This document shows positions 23,124 to 35,572 of a stretch of DNA of 64,000 nucleotides, one piece after another. The notes beneath the pieces are model-generated. The model was not told the DNA's origin. It saw only the letters and a list, made by a program, of their open reading frames with translations, and ran no database searches. How positions within the stretch are numbered: position 1 is the first letter of the stretch; every line of letters begins with the position of its first letter. Source of the stretch: Sorex araneus. Lineage: Eukaryota; Chordata; Mammalia; Eulipotyphla; Soricidae. Position numbers and translations under genes: made by a program. The stretch is taken from the NCBI RefSeq assembly GCF_027595985.1, contig NC_073306.1, forward strand, positions 97,562,926 to 97,626,925, read 5' to 3'.

Positions 23124-24303
23124 TGTAAAAAACTAAAGCTCACTAAGGGGTGAACACTCGCGGGCTCTCCGGGCGGCTCTGTCTCACCGCCCACGTTCGG
23201 TGCCCAGGAACCGCTGTGTGTGCCGTCGGTCAAGGGCAGGCGACGGAAGGGAGAAGGCCAGACTGGTTGCTCGATCAGTTTATTTCATTCTCTCTCTCCG
23301 CTTCTCTCCCGGCTCCCGGCTCTCAGGATCTTGGATCTGGCCCCCGTGGATCTGGCCTCCCAACCCACTCTTACAGCCTAGTTAAATCTCCCCAGCATGA
23401 GGGGGTTGGGGCATACACATAGGTGTGGTCAGCAATAGGGTAAGGTTCCTTTTCCTTAGGGGATGCTTCTCCTAGGACTTAATTCTCTTTCAGCAGGAGG
23501 ATCCACCCAAGGGCGGAGTCCCATGAATGTGTTTCTCTTCTCTTCAGCCAGCAAACATATAAGAATAATATTAATTATTTTGTATGTACACAATAAGAGA
23601 TGCATTAAAGCTTATTGAATTGCTCTCCTGGGGCCATCTCAATCTCAGACTACAGTGCTCAGGCCAGATCAGTCTTTCCTATCCCTGGCAGAGTCCCAGT
23701 CTCATAATTACTATTGGATCATGACAGCATTTGTCTATGATCAAGCTCTTAACTTATAGTTAAGAATTAGGCACTTTGGCCAGGCCCATCTCGATGCCAG
23801 GGTAGCACATAACTCACCGCTTGCCCTGGATACTTCCCGTCCCAAATCGGGGACCCTACTTTGGGGTGCTAGGAACTGAGAGCAACTGAGGCTTAAGTGG
23901 AGAAAGCAGATGCCCAGGAGGGAATAATATTCGAGGCCAATTAATTCCCAAGTTATAAAAACATAATATTGTCTTCTTGTATCTATACAAAACAGTCATA
24001 GCTTTAAAGTAAATTATTCAAAAGGCACAAGAAGAGGAGAAAGGCAATATTAACTTATATAATATAAATTCAGTATCCTAGGAAGGTCTGACCTTGCAAA
24101 TTAGCAGAGTCAGATTAAGGGAAAGCCGAGGATTAACTCTTTTGGGGAAGAGAGCATGGAGAAGTGATTATAGCTAAACAAAGGGATGGGAGAGATTCGG
24201 GAACACCTTGATGGGTGTGACTGGGGTAAGCCTAAACTCTGGGTAAAACCGGGACAAGCTACTTGTGGCAAGGAGGGAAAGGGCAAAGTAATGTCATCCT
24301 ACA
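23124..24303 (-). mobile_element. Solo LTR, long class II-type family (copy C)
   Basis: A 1,180-bp LTR on the minus strand with TGTA...TACA ends (left TGTAAAAAACTAAAGC, right CATCCTACA). It is flanked by a perfect 6-bp duplication, ATAGAC, at 23118-23123 and 24304-24309. The minus-strand polyadenylation signal is seen as GTTTATTTCA near 23279. It shares text with copies A and B (TTAACTTATAGTTAAGA; GGACCCTACTTTGGGGTGCT). It inserted into the 3' end of the L1 and carries no internal ERV genes. Confidence 0.93.
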
Positions 24304-24327
24304 ATAGACTATAAGACTAACACCCAA

Positions 24328-24460
24328 GGCTTCCTCCACCCTTGGAGAAGCCCGCGTTCTCTCTTGAGCGCGTTACTCCTACTGGGTTTTCTTTTCCACT
24401 TATCCCTTCCTCCCTCTCTTAGAAATCTCTGAATAAAATCTTTTACTTCAAAAAAAAAAA
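24328..24460 (+). mobile_element. 133-bp polyadenylated retro-insertion inside the L1 3' end
   Basis: A perfect 15-bp duplication, AAGACTAACACCCAA, at 24313-24327 and 24461-24475 brackets this piece. It ends GAATAAAATCTTTTACTTC followed by a poly(A) run, so it is a processed copy of a polyadenylated RNA placed by L1 machinery. Its text (CCCGCGTTCTCTCTTGAGCG) looks like the R region of a retroviral LTR, but the source is not identified. It does not resemble LTR copies A-C. Confidence 0.85.
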
Positions 24461-25384
24461 AAGACTAACACCCAATAATAGTAGAAATAAGTACCAGGAG
24501 GTTGTCTCCATGGCTTGGAGGCTGGTCTCTCATTCTGGGCAACCCAGAGAAGGGAACACCAAGTAAAATGTGGTCGGAGGTCATGTGGGGGAAGGGTGAT
24601 GCGGGCCAAATATAGACTAGAGACTGAACACAATGGCCACTCAACACCTTTATTGCAAACCACAACACTTAATCAGAGAGAGAGAGATCAAAAGGGAATA
24701 CCCTGCCATAGTGGCAGTGTGGGGTGGGGGGAGACGGGACTGGGAAGGGTGGGAGAGATGCTGGGTTTACTGGTGGTAGAGAATGGGTACTGGTGAAGGG
24801 GTGAGTTCTCGAACTTTGTATGGGGGAAACATGAGCACAAAAATGTATAAATCTGTAACTGTACCCTCACGTTGATTCACTAATTAAAAATAAATAAATT
24901 ATTTTAAAAAAGAATAATTACCCTGTTTTTTACTTCCAGTTTGAACAAAGAATAGAGCAAAATATTGCATCTAATTCTAACCCTAACCTTACCCACAACT
25001 TTTGCCCATTTCCTAATCAAATAAAAATCTTATGCTAGCAAATAGCCAGGCATTTTTGCCTGCATTATTGACAAACATAAATATTTATCTAAATGTAACA
25101 CTCACCCAATAATATTCATTTTTAATTTTTAGCACAGCAAAATAACTAAATTCTACACAAGCCCTAAACCAAATATAGCCCCTAATCCTATTCCTAACCC
25201 TAATCTATGCCCAGCCTATCCTGAGACCGCAAAAAACTACCACTTGGCTGAAATTTAACATTTTCCCTATACTTAAAGCGCGGTTTTAAATACACTGGAA
25301 AACCTATCGCATACAAAACCCTGTCCTAACCCTACCCCTAAACCTGATCAATCCAACACTAACCAATGTCAAAAACTAACCATC

Positions 25385-25809
25385 TGCGGCCGTTCGACCT
25401 CATATCTCTTCATTCTCAGCAATGGAAAACGAATTATCAAATGCAGCAGGTCCGACTTTGGGGGGAGAAACTCCAAACAATAATAGTGAGTTTTTAATTG
25501 AAATATTGAATGTAATTAAAGTAAAGTGAAAGTAAAGTGAAATCTATCAGTTATACAGGTGGGGTGGGGGCTGGGGAGGTGGGGGGCTGGGGGGAGGTAT
25601 ACTGTGATTCTTGGTGGTGGAATATGTGCACTAGTGAAGGGATGGGTGTTTGAGCATTGTATAACTGAGACTTAAACCTTTGTTTAAGGTAACTTTGTAA
25701 CTTTCCTCATGGTGATTCAATAAAAAAAATTTTAAAAAAACTACGTATTGATTACCAATAAAAATGAGAGATAAATCATGGTTGATAATAAAAACCAAAA
25801 CACAAATAA
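25385..25809 (+). mobile_element. L1-tailed composite retroelement (copy 2, 5'-truncated)
   Basis: Flanked by a perfect 14-bp duplication, AAAAACTAACCATC, at 25371-25384 and 25810-25823. It holds the 3' part of the composite family: CCTCATATCTCTTCATTCTC, GGTCCGACTTTGGGGGG, CAATAATAGTGAGTTTTT, the GGTATACTG block, and the end ATGGTGATTCAATAAAA, then an A-rich tail. The monomer region is missing, as expected for 5' truncation. Confidence 0.88.
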
Positions 25810-25866
25810 AAAAACTAACCATCGATGTCAATTGAACAATCTCCCTAATTAAATAATCCCCCCTTT

Positions 25867-26048
25867 GGGGGCTGGAGCGATAGCACAGCGGGGAGGGTGT
25901 TTGCCTTGCACATGGCCAACCCGGGTTCGATTCCCAGCATCCCATATGGTCCCCTGAGCACCGCCAGGAGTGTTCCCTGAGTGCATAAGCCAGGAGTAAC
26001 CCCTGTGCATCGCTGGGTGTGACCCAAAAAGAAAAAAAAAACAACAAA
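25867..26048 (+). mobile_element. SOR-type SINE, young
   Basis: An almost canonical + strand copy: GGGCTGGAGCGATAGCACAG, box B GGGTTCGATTCCC, CCCATATGGTCCCCTGAGCA, GTGCATCGCTGGGTGTGACC, then a long A-rich tail. The likely TSD is the short C-rich CCCCCCTT seen on both sides; its exact limits are unsure. It lies in the last telomere-type satellite unit. Confidence 0.95.
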
Positions 26049-26125
26049 AAACAACCCCCCCTTGCAGTTTTAGCAAAGAACAGAGAAAAACCTCCTGCCC
26101 AACCTAACTCACGGATCTAACCCTA

Positions 26126-27227
26126 AGCCTCCTTCAGCTGCATGTGGAGGTACTGACTACTTGGAGGTTTTTCCTGCCTCCCGAGCGAAGCGGTGGGAGC
26201 CTGCTGCCTCCCGCTGGTCACTCCGGAGAACATCATCCCAGCCGGGGCTCAATACCAAGCAAACCTTACGGAGCCTGTAGCCCGGACCTCAGAGGTCTCC
26301 AAGGTCTTGACCGTGGGAGAAATGTCCATTTAGCAGGGACAGCGGGCTAGAGTCTTCCCGCTGGCCCAGACTCACACGGAGCGAGTGGGCGTGGGCTTCC
26401 AGTGCAGTTCCTCTTTGCTGGGCAGGATTTCCTGTTGCTCAGAGTGCCTTGGCTTGTCCCTCTGCACTAGCGGGGTCTCCGGGTCTCCTGAACTGAAACC
26501 ACAGTCCCGGGTATTAGACAGCTGTGCCCCTGGGCCACGGATGGCCTGGACATAGTCCCAGTCTGCCTAACGTCCCCTGGGGATGGTGCCTGCAGTTTGG
26601 CCCTTCTGTCTTTCAGTCCGGTTCCAGAGAGTGGGGTGCTAATGGACAGCCACCTTCCCGGTGTGCCTCTGAGAACTATTTTCTAAGCCACTTCTGTTGG
26701 TTAGCAAGTTAAAAACTCTCTCAAAATAGGACTTGGGGGAAGAGGAGGTTGGAGCTAGGCATGGGGCCAAGAGGAAGTGAGCAAACTGATTTTGCAAAAC
26801 TCTGTAGGAAGCAAGTACGGAAGTGAGTGCAAGTCTCTGAGCAGAAGCCACCACCGTGCACTGCCAGGTGTCATGTCTCAGCAGCCACCTGCACTGACCT
26901 AGGGGACCCTGGACCCTGCATCTCGTGTCTGTGAAGGGTTTCCAGGCTTTTCTGAGAAGCTTCAGAGGATTCGAGGAACTCTCTGGCCAGCCGCCCAAGG
27001 TGCTAGGTAGAGCGCCCCAGGGCCAGGAGACAGCCTAGTGGGTCTCGCTGTTGTACAGCTAGGGACCCTCAGACCCAGGTATAGGATCATGCTGCCTTTG
27101 GCCAGTGGCTTTTCCTGGAATTCAGGCCCAGGCTTTCCCCACTTCCTCACCTCCCTTATTGAGATGGGAAAATCCCCAGAGCCACTCCTCACTTGCTGTT
27201 TAGTTTATGGTTAAAAGAAACTGTCCT
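26126..27227. other. Non-coding stretch, nothing recognised
   Basis: GC-moderate DNA. The open frames (60-119 codons) show no family resemblance and no convincing splice partners. Confidence 0.5.
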
Positions 27228-28311
<1,084 letters not shown>

Positions 28312-28352
28312 ACTCAATTCTCTGGTCCCTGATGTAACACAAGGTTTTTCTG

Positions 28353-28511
28353 GAGGGCCAGAGAGAGAGAGTGCAGTGAACAGGGCGCTTTCCTTGCATG
28401 GCACCTGACAACTCACAGGGTCCTTAGAGCTCTTCAGGAATGATCCCTGAGTGCAGAGACAAGAGCAAGCTCTGAGCACTGTCAGGTGTGGCCTGAAAAC
28501 AACAATAACAA
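28353..28511 (+). mobile_element. Diverged SINE
   Basis: GGAGGGCCAGAGAGAGAGAG head, GCGCTTTCCTTGCATGGCAC, then AATGATCCCTGAGTGCAGAG, GCTCTGAGCACTGTCAGG and an A-rich end. It is an old relative of the SOR-type SINE. Confidence 0.7.
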
Positions 28512-28784
28512 CTAGATTTTTCTAGGTGGCTCCAAGCCGTGATGCCTGGGCCCTCCACCCACCAGTGCTCAGCTGTGCAAAGGCTTCCCTGACTCTCCCG
28601 AAGGCTGAGTTGCAGTGTTTGTTCACTCTTCTTATCATCTTGGCTCCCACTTTGCTTTCTGGGTGTGAAGTTGGATCCTCCTCTTGTCAATGTGGTGACA
28701 TTAACCCCAGGACAGCCCCACCCTGGCCAAAACCTTCGATGATCCATTCGCATGCCAGAGGATGTAGTTCCAATCTCGGGCTCA

Positions 28785-28960
28785 GAAGCAGGGACACTGA
28801 GTTTAAATGCCAGGACTGTCACTTCCGGGCTGTGCAACAACCCTGAAGAAGTGGCCTCACCACCATGAGCTTCAGTTTGCTCAGCACAGATGATCTATTG
28901 CTTCAAGAGCTGAACAAGACCTGAACATTCAAAATGTTGTCACAGTACTAGGTGTTGTGG
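28785..28960 (+). mobile_element. MIR remnant
   Basis: CACTGAGTTTAAATGCCAGG, ACTGTCACTTCCGGGCTGTG, then ATGAGCTTCAGTTTGCTCA follow the MIR consensus order (tRNA-related part, core, 3' part). Confidence 0.65.
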
Positions 28961-29059
28961 ACAGTGAGCTCCAGACCCCGCCGATGTGCTGGTGTCATTA
29001 CAGTTCCAGTGTTGGGTCCACAGCCTTCTCCCTCCATCCACTGACGTTCTTTACTCTTT

Positions 29060-29165
29060 GTTGTGCGTAGACTGAACATTTACTACTTGCCAGGCACTGT
29101 CTTTGGGGCTATAAATGCAGAGATAAAAAGTGGGGATCCCTGCCCCCCAGCAGTTGACAGTATTT
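29060..29165 (+). mobile_element. Old mammal-wide repeat remnant (L2/MIR-age)
   Basis: TGAACATTTACTACTTGCCA, then GGCACTGTCTTTGGGGCTAT and GATCCCTGCCCCCCAGCAG follow a widespread ancient mammalian repeat (tactatgtgccaggcactg type). The exact family was not decided. Confidence 0.5.
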
Positions 29166-31960
29166 GGTGGGTGTTTCTTGGTGGGGGGATTGGTCAAGGT
29201 CCTGATTGCACATGGTCTTGCAGGAAACGTGTTTGTGGTTCTCAGCACATTGAGGTTTGTGGAGAGGAATGTACGCACAGGAGAGAGGATGGCAGAGAAG
29301 GTCCTCTGGGTCTCTGCGTGCTTGGCTCAGGAGCTGTCTGAGCTTTGCGGGGACCATGCGGCAGGAAACTGCAGAGGACTTGGAGATCCCAATGCTGAGC
29401 ATCAGAGAGTGTGGAATTGAGTTAGCGGACCACGCAGAGGTCATGGGTGGCGGGGACTGGGGGCCCAGCACACGCCTTCGGAGATGTGGTCTTGACATGA
29501 GAGGTAGTGAGGAAAGTCACTTGGTGGATAGTTCCGTAGGCTATAGAGGAGAAATGGGGAAATGCGGTGACTGCCCATCCGGTCCTTTTCTTGAGCTGCT
29601 CTTTGGTTTTCAACCTAGAGGGCAAAAATTTCTCTCAAGATCACACCCCTTTCTGGGTCCAAATGCTAAGTGAAGGGAAAGCCTTTCTTCCCCCCTCAAA
29701 TCCCCAAGTAGCAACAGACTCGCTCTACATATAAGCCAGAGAGGGTCACAGGCTTCCCACAATGGGATTGTCCTGGTAATGTGCAGGGAATTCTAGAAAC
29801 AGTTCCCCGCTGCAGGCAGGTGGCTAGGGACTACCCAGGCTTGCCTCTCCTTTTCAGATGCTGTCCAGTCCCCACCATGATTGGTGGGGTGTGGGGTTGA
29901 AGGTAACACTTCCACCCTATGACATTTTCTAAGGCTGGATAGAGTTGTAGCAAAAATGTCACATTGAGTGACTCACATAGAGTTTGTGTCAAATGGATGG
30001 TGGAGGAGAGGGTGGATGGAGTGTTAAGGAAAGGGAAGGGACTCCGGCTTCCAGTGTTTGACCAAATGTCTCACCTCTGGTCTCCTACGGGTGCCTTCAT
30101 TTCATCCCTGGACACCCACCACAGATTTGCCTGCGAGACAGACTCTGGTCTGTCAGACCCCACCATGACCCTCTCTGCAGTGGCGCACAGGTCACCAGAG
30201 TCTTCCTCTGAGTCACTTCAGGTTCTGTGACTATCACAGGTTGAGGACTGGGCAAGAGGTCACAAGGGCCCACTCTTATGGTGGAACCCCAAGGGTTCAA
30301 TAGTCACTGCAGAGTAAAAACAACCTCTTTCCTTGGCACACAGCCCACCTGGCGTTGCTCTCCACAACTTTCTTCTCTGGTGCAGAGACAGAGGCTGGTG
30401 AATAGGAATGCCAGGACAGCACCACGTTGGAGCCTGCTAGAAGCTCCTCTAGTTTCCCCATGGGAGGAGTGTGGGATGTGAATGGGGTCTATTTGGAAAA
30501 TGTTGGAGCAATGGGCCAGCAGATGGAGAGGGTCACCCTTTCATGCACGTGAAGTGGGCTCAGGAGGGAAGCCCAGGGACTCAGATAGACTCTGCCCTGA
30601 GGGCTGCAGAGCTCAGCTGGCTGTGGGCATCCCAGCCCTGCCTGCCCGGTCCCACTCAGCCCCGCAACAAAATAAGATCGAACAAATGACAGAACAGACA
30701 GACTTGAGCTCCCTTGGGCGACATCTGGGATCCATGAGCGAGGCTGATACGAAAGCGGTCCAGAAGACACAAACCAATTCTGATGGGTTAGTTAGCAAGC
30801 ACCAAACCAGCACTGTTGCTGCTGTTGTTGAATTTCTCTTTGGGCTCTACACAGACTGGTACTGAAGGGAACGATTATGAACTCTTCAATCCACATGTGG
30901 GCTTGGCTCCAAATGCCCATTCTTGCTATCTCTGGAAGCAAATCCCCTTGGTGACCCTGAGAAGCACCTCAACTAGGTGGACCCCCCATGATGACAACTG
31001 CATTCAGGGTCACTGTATTTGGTTAATGGAAATGAGCCACTTCCGGACTGGGATCTGGCTCCGAAACACGCTTCTGCTCCTGCAGGTGCGGGTTGAGATG
31101 AGAGTTGAGGATGCAGGAGGTATGATGATACCCCTTGCTTCTCCCTCTCTCTGAAGGGATGCTTGCCCTACCACCCTGTACCCTGAAAAGATCTGACACA
31201 GGTTGGGAGGGGTTGTGCAGGCATCTGGTAGGTGTGGGGGCTGAGAGAGGAGATGGATGAGCAGTGAAGGAAGAGAGTGTCTTTGCTCTTCTGCACAGAG
31301 ACTCCTAGCAGGGGTCTCTGATGGAAAAGTCGTATTCTGCCAAGGGTCAACCCATGTGACAGAGCCCCAGTCCTTGCCCTTATGATCAAGTTGCTGTAGC
31401 AGATGAACACAGTCTGGAAACAATAGAAACTTACTTCTCAGTTCCCTGAGGGGAAGTCCAAGATCAAGATCTGACAGATTTTGTCTGCAAAAAGTCAGCT
31501 CTGGCCGCCTTCTTACAGGACAGAATGGGGCAAGAATGTTCTCTGGGTCTTCCCACCAAAGCCCCCCTCTGGTATCACTTGGGACCAACTCTCCACCTGA
31601 GTCTGGAGTAGACTGGAACATTCCATGTGCAGCATGCACTGATACAGAACACGTTCAGACTAAGTTAAAGGTGCTACCATCAAAAGTACATTATGTTCCT
31701 TTGAACTTCCCTTTGTTTGACCCTTATGGGAGGGATCTTTCTGCACAAAGCCAGTGCATCACCTAGGCAGTGCGCCCAGCTCTCTCCCAGCCAGCACTGC
31801 ATGGTCCTTCCACACTGCATGCACCCCCACCTCTCCCTACCCCCTTGAGTTCTTCCCATCTTCTTGCTGAGATGTCCTGGCTCAGAGCTTCCTCTTGACC
31901 TATCTCACTTCCTGAAACACCCCCGAAGGGGGGCTGCTTATCTTGATGGAGCAGGAGTAG
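29166..31960. other. Unique DNA upstream of ADORA3, no gene recognised
   Basis: Open frames here (up to 209 codons, 31010-31639 on the minus strand) show no family resemblance. The stretch is poor in SINEs compared with its surroundings, which would fit regulatory DNA of the gene downstream, but no element could be named. Confidence 0.45.
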
Positions 31961-31974
31961 CCCTTAGGGGCAGG

Positions 31975-32060
31975 GGAAGACAGATACTCAAGCTTTGATC
32001 TTTATCTTTATCTCTTGGAGATAGAGTGCATTGAGAATCAGCCCACATAAAACTCCCCTC
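31975..32060 (+). promoter_or_regulatory. Possible ADORA3 promoter region
   Basis: About 230 bp before the A3 start codon lies a weak TATA-like CATAAAA (32045-32051). Just upstream are clustered GATA-type sites: TTTATCTTTATCTC at 32001-32014 and GAGATAG near 32018. This is inference from motif position only; no transcript data were available. Confidence 0.3.
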
Positions 32061-32281
32061 GAGGCTTCCAGGAACCCGGGCAAGAGTGACTGCCAAAGGG
32101 GCTGGGAGTGATTGCCCTGCAGTGGCTCTTCAAAGAGCTTCAAGCTGGAGAGAAGGAACATCGGGGAGTTGTGAGCTTTGGGCAGTTGACTACTGCACCT
32201 CGACTCTGGGAAAATGTCTGGCAGAAGCTAGATTCAGACCCTGCTGGTAAGCCTGGCCCCAGGAAAGCTCCTCCAGGCAGG

Positions 32282-32631
32282 ATGCCAGTCAACAGCACTG
32301 CCCTGCCTCTAGGCAGCATCACCTACATCGTCGTGGAGATTCTCATTGGGCTCTGTGCCATTGCGGGCAACGTGCTGGTTATCTGGGTCATCAAGCTGAA
32401 CCCCAGCCTACAGACAACAACCTTCTATTTCATCGTTTCCCTCGCCATGGCTGACATCGCTGTGGGTGTGCTGGTGATGCCTTTGGCTGTGGTTGTCAGC
32501 CTGGGCATCGTAATCCACTTCTACCACTGCCTTCTCATGACCTGCCTGCTGCTCATCTTCACCCATGCCTCCATCATGTCCTTGCTGGCCATCGCAGTGG
32601 ACCGCTACCTGCGGGTCAAGCTCACCCTGAG
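32282..32631 (+). CDS. ADORA3: Adenosine A3 receptor, coding exon 1 (residues 1-117)
   Basis: The A3 receptor is a plasma-membrane class A GPCR that binds extracellular adenosine and signals mainly through Gi to lower cAMP. This exon encodes residues 1 to the first two bases of codon 117: an N-glycosylation site at N4 (NST), TM1 with GN at 29-30, TM2 with D58 (2.50, sodium site), the first extracellular loop, C83 (3.25, disulfide), TM3 with T94/H95 in the ligand pocket region, and DRY at 107-109. The start MPVNSTAL matches the usual A3 receptor start. An in-frame ATG at 32108 with no stop in between would add 58 residues, but that part has no family resemblance. The splice donor is CTGAG|GTACTT after 32631, in the position and phase known for this gene. 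Confidence 0.96.
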
Positions 32632-33196
32632 GTACTTGGTGGGGTTGGGGGCGAGGGTGGTGGTGATGGAGATGCCTGAGTAATGGGCCTACAGGGCACC
32701 CAGTAGGCACCCAGTCCCTTTGAGTGAACACAGACCCCAGCTGGTTTCTGAGCTTGAAGAGGGGCACTTCCCCCCTCTTAGGGTGTGAGGAGTGAGATTA
32801 GCTGTGAGGATGAGCTGAACAGAGGAATGATGCTATTATCCTTTACCACCGATTATGGGGAACTTTAGCTTTCCCCACGGGCACTAAAAAACGACGAAAA
32901 CTTAATGCAACTTTAATTAGTGAAAAGTCTTCGGGTTTAAGAAATGACTAGAAACCAACTAGATAAAATAAGAAGCAGTGGAGAAGAGATAAACTGTTGG
33001 CTCTAGTGTTTGAAAATGTAGGTTAGTTTTAAGCTATTCTAGCTTTGTTTCCTCTTCCATTTTCAGGAAGGGGCAAAAAATGCAGTCCCTGTTGCAGAAA
33101 CGAACAACAACTTCTCATTTGACTGTGTGAACAGAACAAATGTCCAAATGGAGAAAAACAGCTGTCCAAGTGTTCTGGACACCTGCACTCAGGGTT

Positions 33197-33655
<459 letters not shown>

Positions 33656-33814
33656 TCTTGTTCCTGTTCCTATTCCTGTCCCTGTCTCTGACTTTGTCTG
33701 TCTGTCTGTTGCTCTCTCTCCCCGTCCCCCCACCTCCATCCATCCTTCCCTTTCTGAGTGCTGTGTGCAGCTTAGCTACAAACAAACAATTGATGCAAAC
33801 AAGCCTCAGTTCAG

Positions 33815-33870
33815 ATCAGGAAGTCAGACCTTGGGCAAGTCAAATAAACACTCTCTGTTTCAGCCTTCAT
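33815..33870 (+). mobile_element. MIR scrap
   Basis: AGTCAGACCTTGGGCAAGTC, then CTCTCTGTTTCAGCC resemble the MIR core and its downstream text. Very short. Confidence 0.45.
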
Positions 33871-33969
33871 TGTACTGGTTAAGATGTTTTGAACTCAGAC
33901 TTATCTCTTTGAGTTCCTCCAACTCTAGCGTGGATCAGTTACTTGTTCCCCACCCCCTCTAAAATGTAG

Positions 33970-34062
33970 ATTATAAAGCTTGAGATGTAACTCAGTGGTG
34001 TAACATGTACCTGTGTAGTAAAAACTGGGTTTGATCCCCAACACTGCCAAAATATTATTCAA
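33970..34062 (+). mobile_element. tRNA-derived SINE remnant
   Basis: AAAGCTTGAGATGTAACTCA, then GGGTTTGATCCCCAACACTG (box B) resemble a tRNA-like SINE head. Only about 90 bp remain. Confidence 0.55.
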
Positions 34063-34183
34063 ATAAAATGAGATTTAATAAATGCATATTCTTTAGAATA
34101 TTTAATATTCTGGCACATGCTCTTAGGGAAGAACTCAAAAAAGCTCTTAGGGAAGAACTCAAAAAATAGGCTGCCGAGATGTG

Positions 34184-34800
34184 ATCCTGGGGGCCACACG
34201 TAAGCGGCCTCTCTGCAGCTGCACGAGCATGACTCCAGAGGCCAGCTAAACTACTTTTGGTATGGGCAGCTCCTTGCAGAATGTCTCCAGACTGAGAACT
34301 AAGCAGCGGCCCCATGCCTGCCCAGGAGGGGAAAGGTATTTCTCTCTCTCGCCTTTTTCCTTGCCGGGGGTGAAGGACATGGCGACTGCCATATTATGAC
34401 GACCACAGATGAGAGTTGCAAGCTTGCAGTGATCCAATATCTGGAAGAAATTTCCCTGGACTTAGTTGCTAAAATACAGAAATCCAAAACCACACGACCT
34501 CATATCTCTTCACAACAGGTCTGACTCTAGTGGGGAACTCCTAACAGTAATAGTGAGGTTTTTGTTGAAATATTGAATATAACCAAAGTAAAGAGAAAGT
34601 AAAGTGAAATTTATCAGTTCGTGGCGGGGGGGCGGGATGGGAAGTATACTGGGTTTTTGGTGGTTTTTTTTTTTTTTGGTGGCGGAATACGGGCACTGGT
34701 GAAGGGATGGTTCTTTTAGCATGTATAACTGAGACTTAAACCTGAAAGCATTGTAATTTTCCACATGGTGATTCAATAAAATACCTTCAATAAAAAAAAT
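34184..34800 (+). mobile_element. L1-tailed composite retroelement (copy 4) in ADORA3 intron
   Basis: A + strand copy with one monomer (CACGAGCATGACTCCAGAGG, then GAGAACTAAGCAGCGGCCCC), the linker (CAGTGATCCAATATCTGG, then AATACAGAAATCCAAAACCA), and the L1-like 3' end (GTCTGACTC, TTCCACATGGTGATTCAATA) closing in an A-rich tail. It is in the same orientation as the gene. Its internal AATAAA near 34776 is an intronic polyadenylation signal candidate. Confidence 0.82.
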
Positions 34801-35572
34801 ATAATTACCTTTTTGGGTAATTATAACCATGGTTATTTTTACCACAACTGTCAATGGAATGGGGTTTATGATTAAAAACTTCCAGTTTGTTGGAAGAGTT
34901 AACTGAGCTAAGAGCGTGTACAGAACTGTCACCTGGCAAAATGATTTTCCTTCTTGTAGTTGTGTAAGATATTGTCAGGAGGGATGGTTGAACTTGAAAT
35001 TGGAATTGTTGTTGGATGAATCTTTTAAGATCTTGGAAGTGCTTCAACACAACCTTCATATTTGCAATATAACATACTTATCAAACTCAAGCACCCAACT
35101 GTGAATGGACGTGCAGAGAGCAACAAGAACAGGCACAGGTCAGAGGATTAGTGGGAAATGCACAGTACAAATTCCAGTCATTAACCCAACTGCCCAACAA
35201 AACAGCACAGAGCACATCAGGCACACAAGCTTTCAGGGGGGTCATGTATCACCAGACTGATCATCCTAGGAGCCCCCAAATAACTCTTAACTCCCAGAAA
35301 CTGGAGCGTTGTTGAGGTGGAAATGGAGGTGAGTGAGGCGTGCAAGCAACCGATTCCTGGCTTAATGTTCCAGGTGCAGTCTAGATTCCCTTCCTAGGAA
35401 GTCAGATGTGTTTTTCTCCTGTGGTGCCTGCAGGGTCTTCCTGCAGCCTTTCAGTGGAGTCATCACTGTAGATGACTGTGCACTCCATCTCTCGCTCCTC
35501 CTCCAGAAACATCTTTCCTAACCCTCCAGCTGCTCCTGCTATGAACTCACAGACTCTCTTCCCTTCAAACAG

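Larger units (their letters stand above)
21255..24910 (+). mobile_element. 5'-truncated L1 LINE with nested insertions
   Basis: The flanks are a perfect 19-bp duplication, AGAATAATTACCCTGTTTT, at 21236-21254 and 24911-24929, defining one L1 insertion into the telomere-like satellite. The kept part starts in ORF2 reverse transcriptase (GGACAAGACAAGGATGCCC) and includes the FADD catalytic box at about 21403-21415, the thumb and C-terminal parts, the Cys-rich end motif (HCWW... near 22718) and the ACAATGGAATACTATGCAGC block at 22972. The 3' UTR (24476-24900) ends in an A-rich tail. ORF2 is broken into frames of up to 188 codons at 21471-22037, so it is inactive. A solo LTR (23124-24303) and a 133-bp retro-insertion (24328-24460) sit inside it. 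Confidence 0.95.
24930..26125. repeat. ~475-bp telomere-type satellite (right part, with insertions)
   Basis: It continues the satellite from 21254 after the L1. CTAACCCTAACCTTACCC near 24978 and CCTAACCCTAATC near 25193 carry the CCCTAA motif. A composite element (25385-25809) and a SINE (about 25867-26048) split the last unit. Its text resumes after each (CTAACCATCGATGTCAATTG, then TTGCAGTTTTAGCAAAGAAC) and fades at about 26125 after GGATCTAACCCTAAGCC. Confidence 0.78.
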
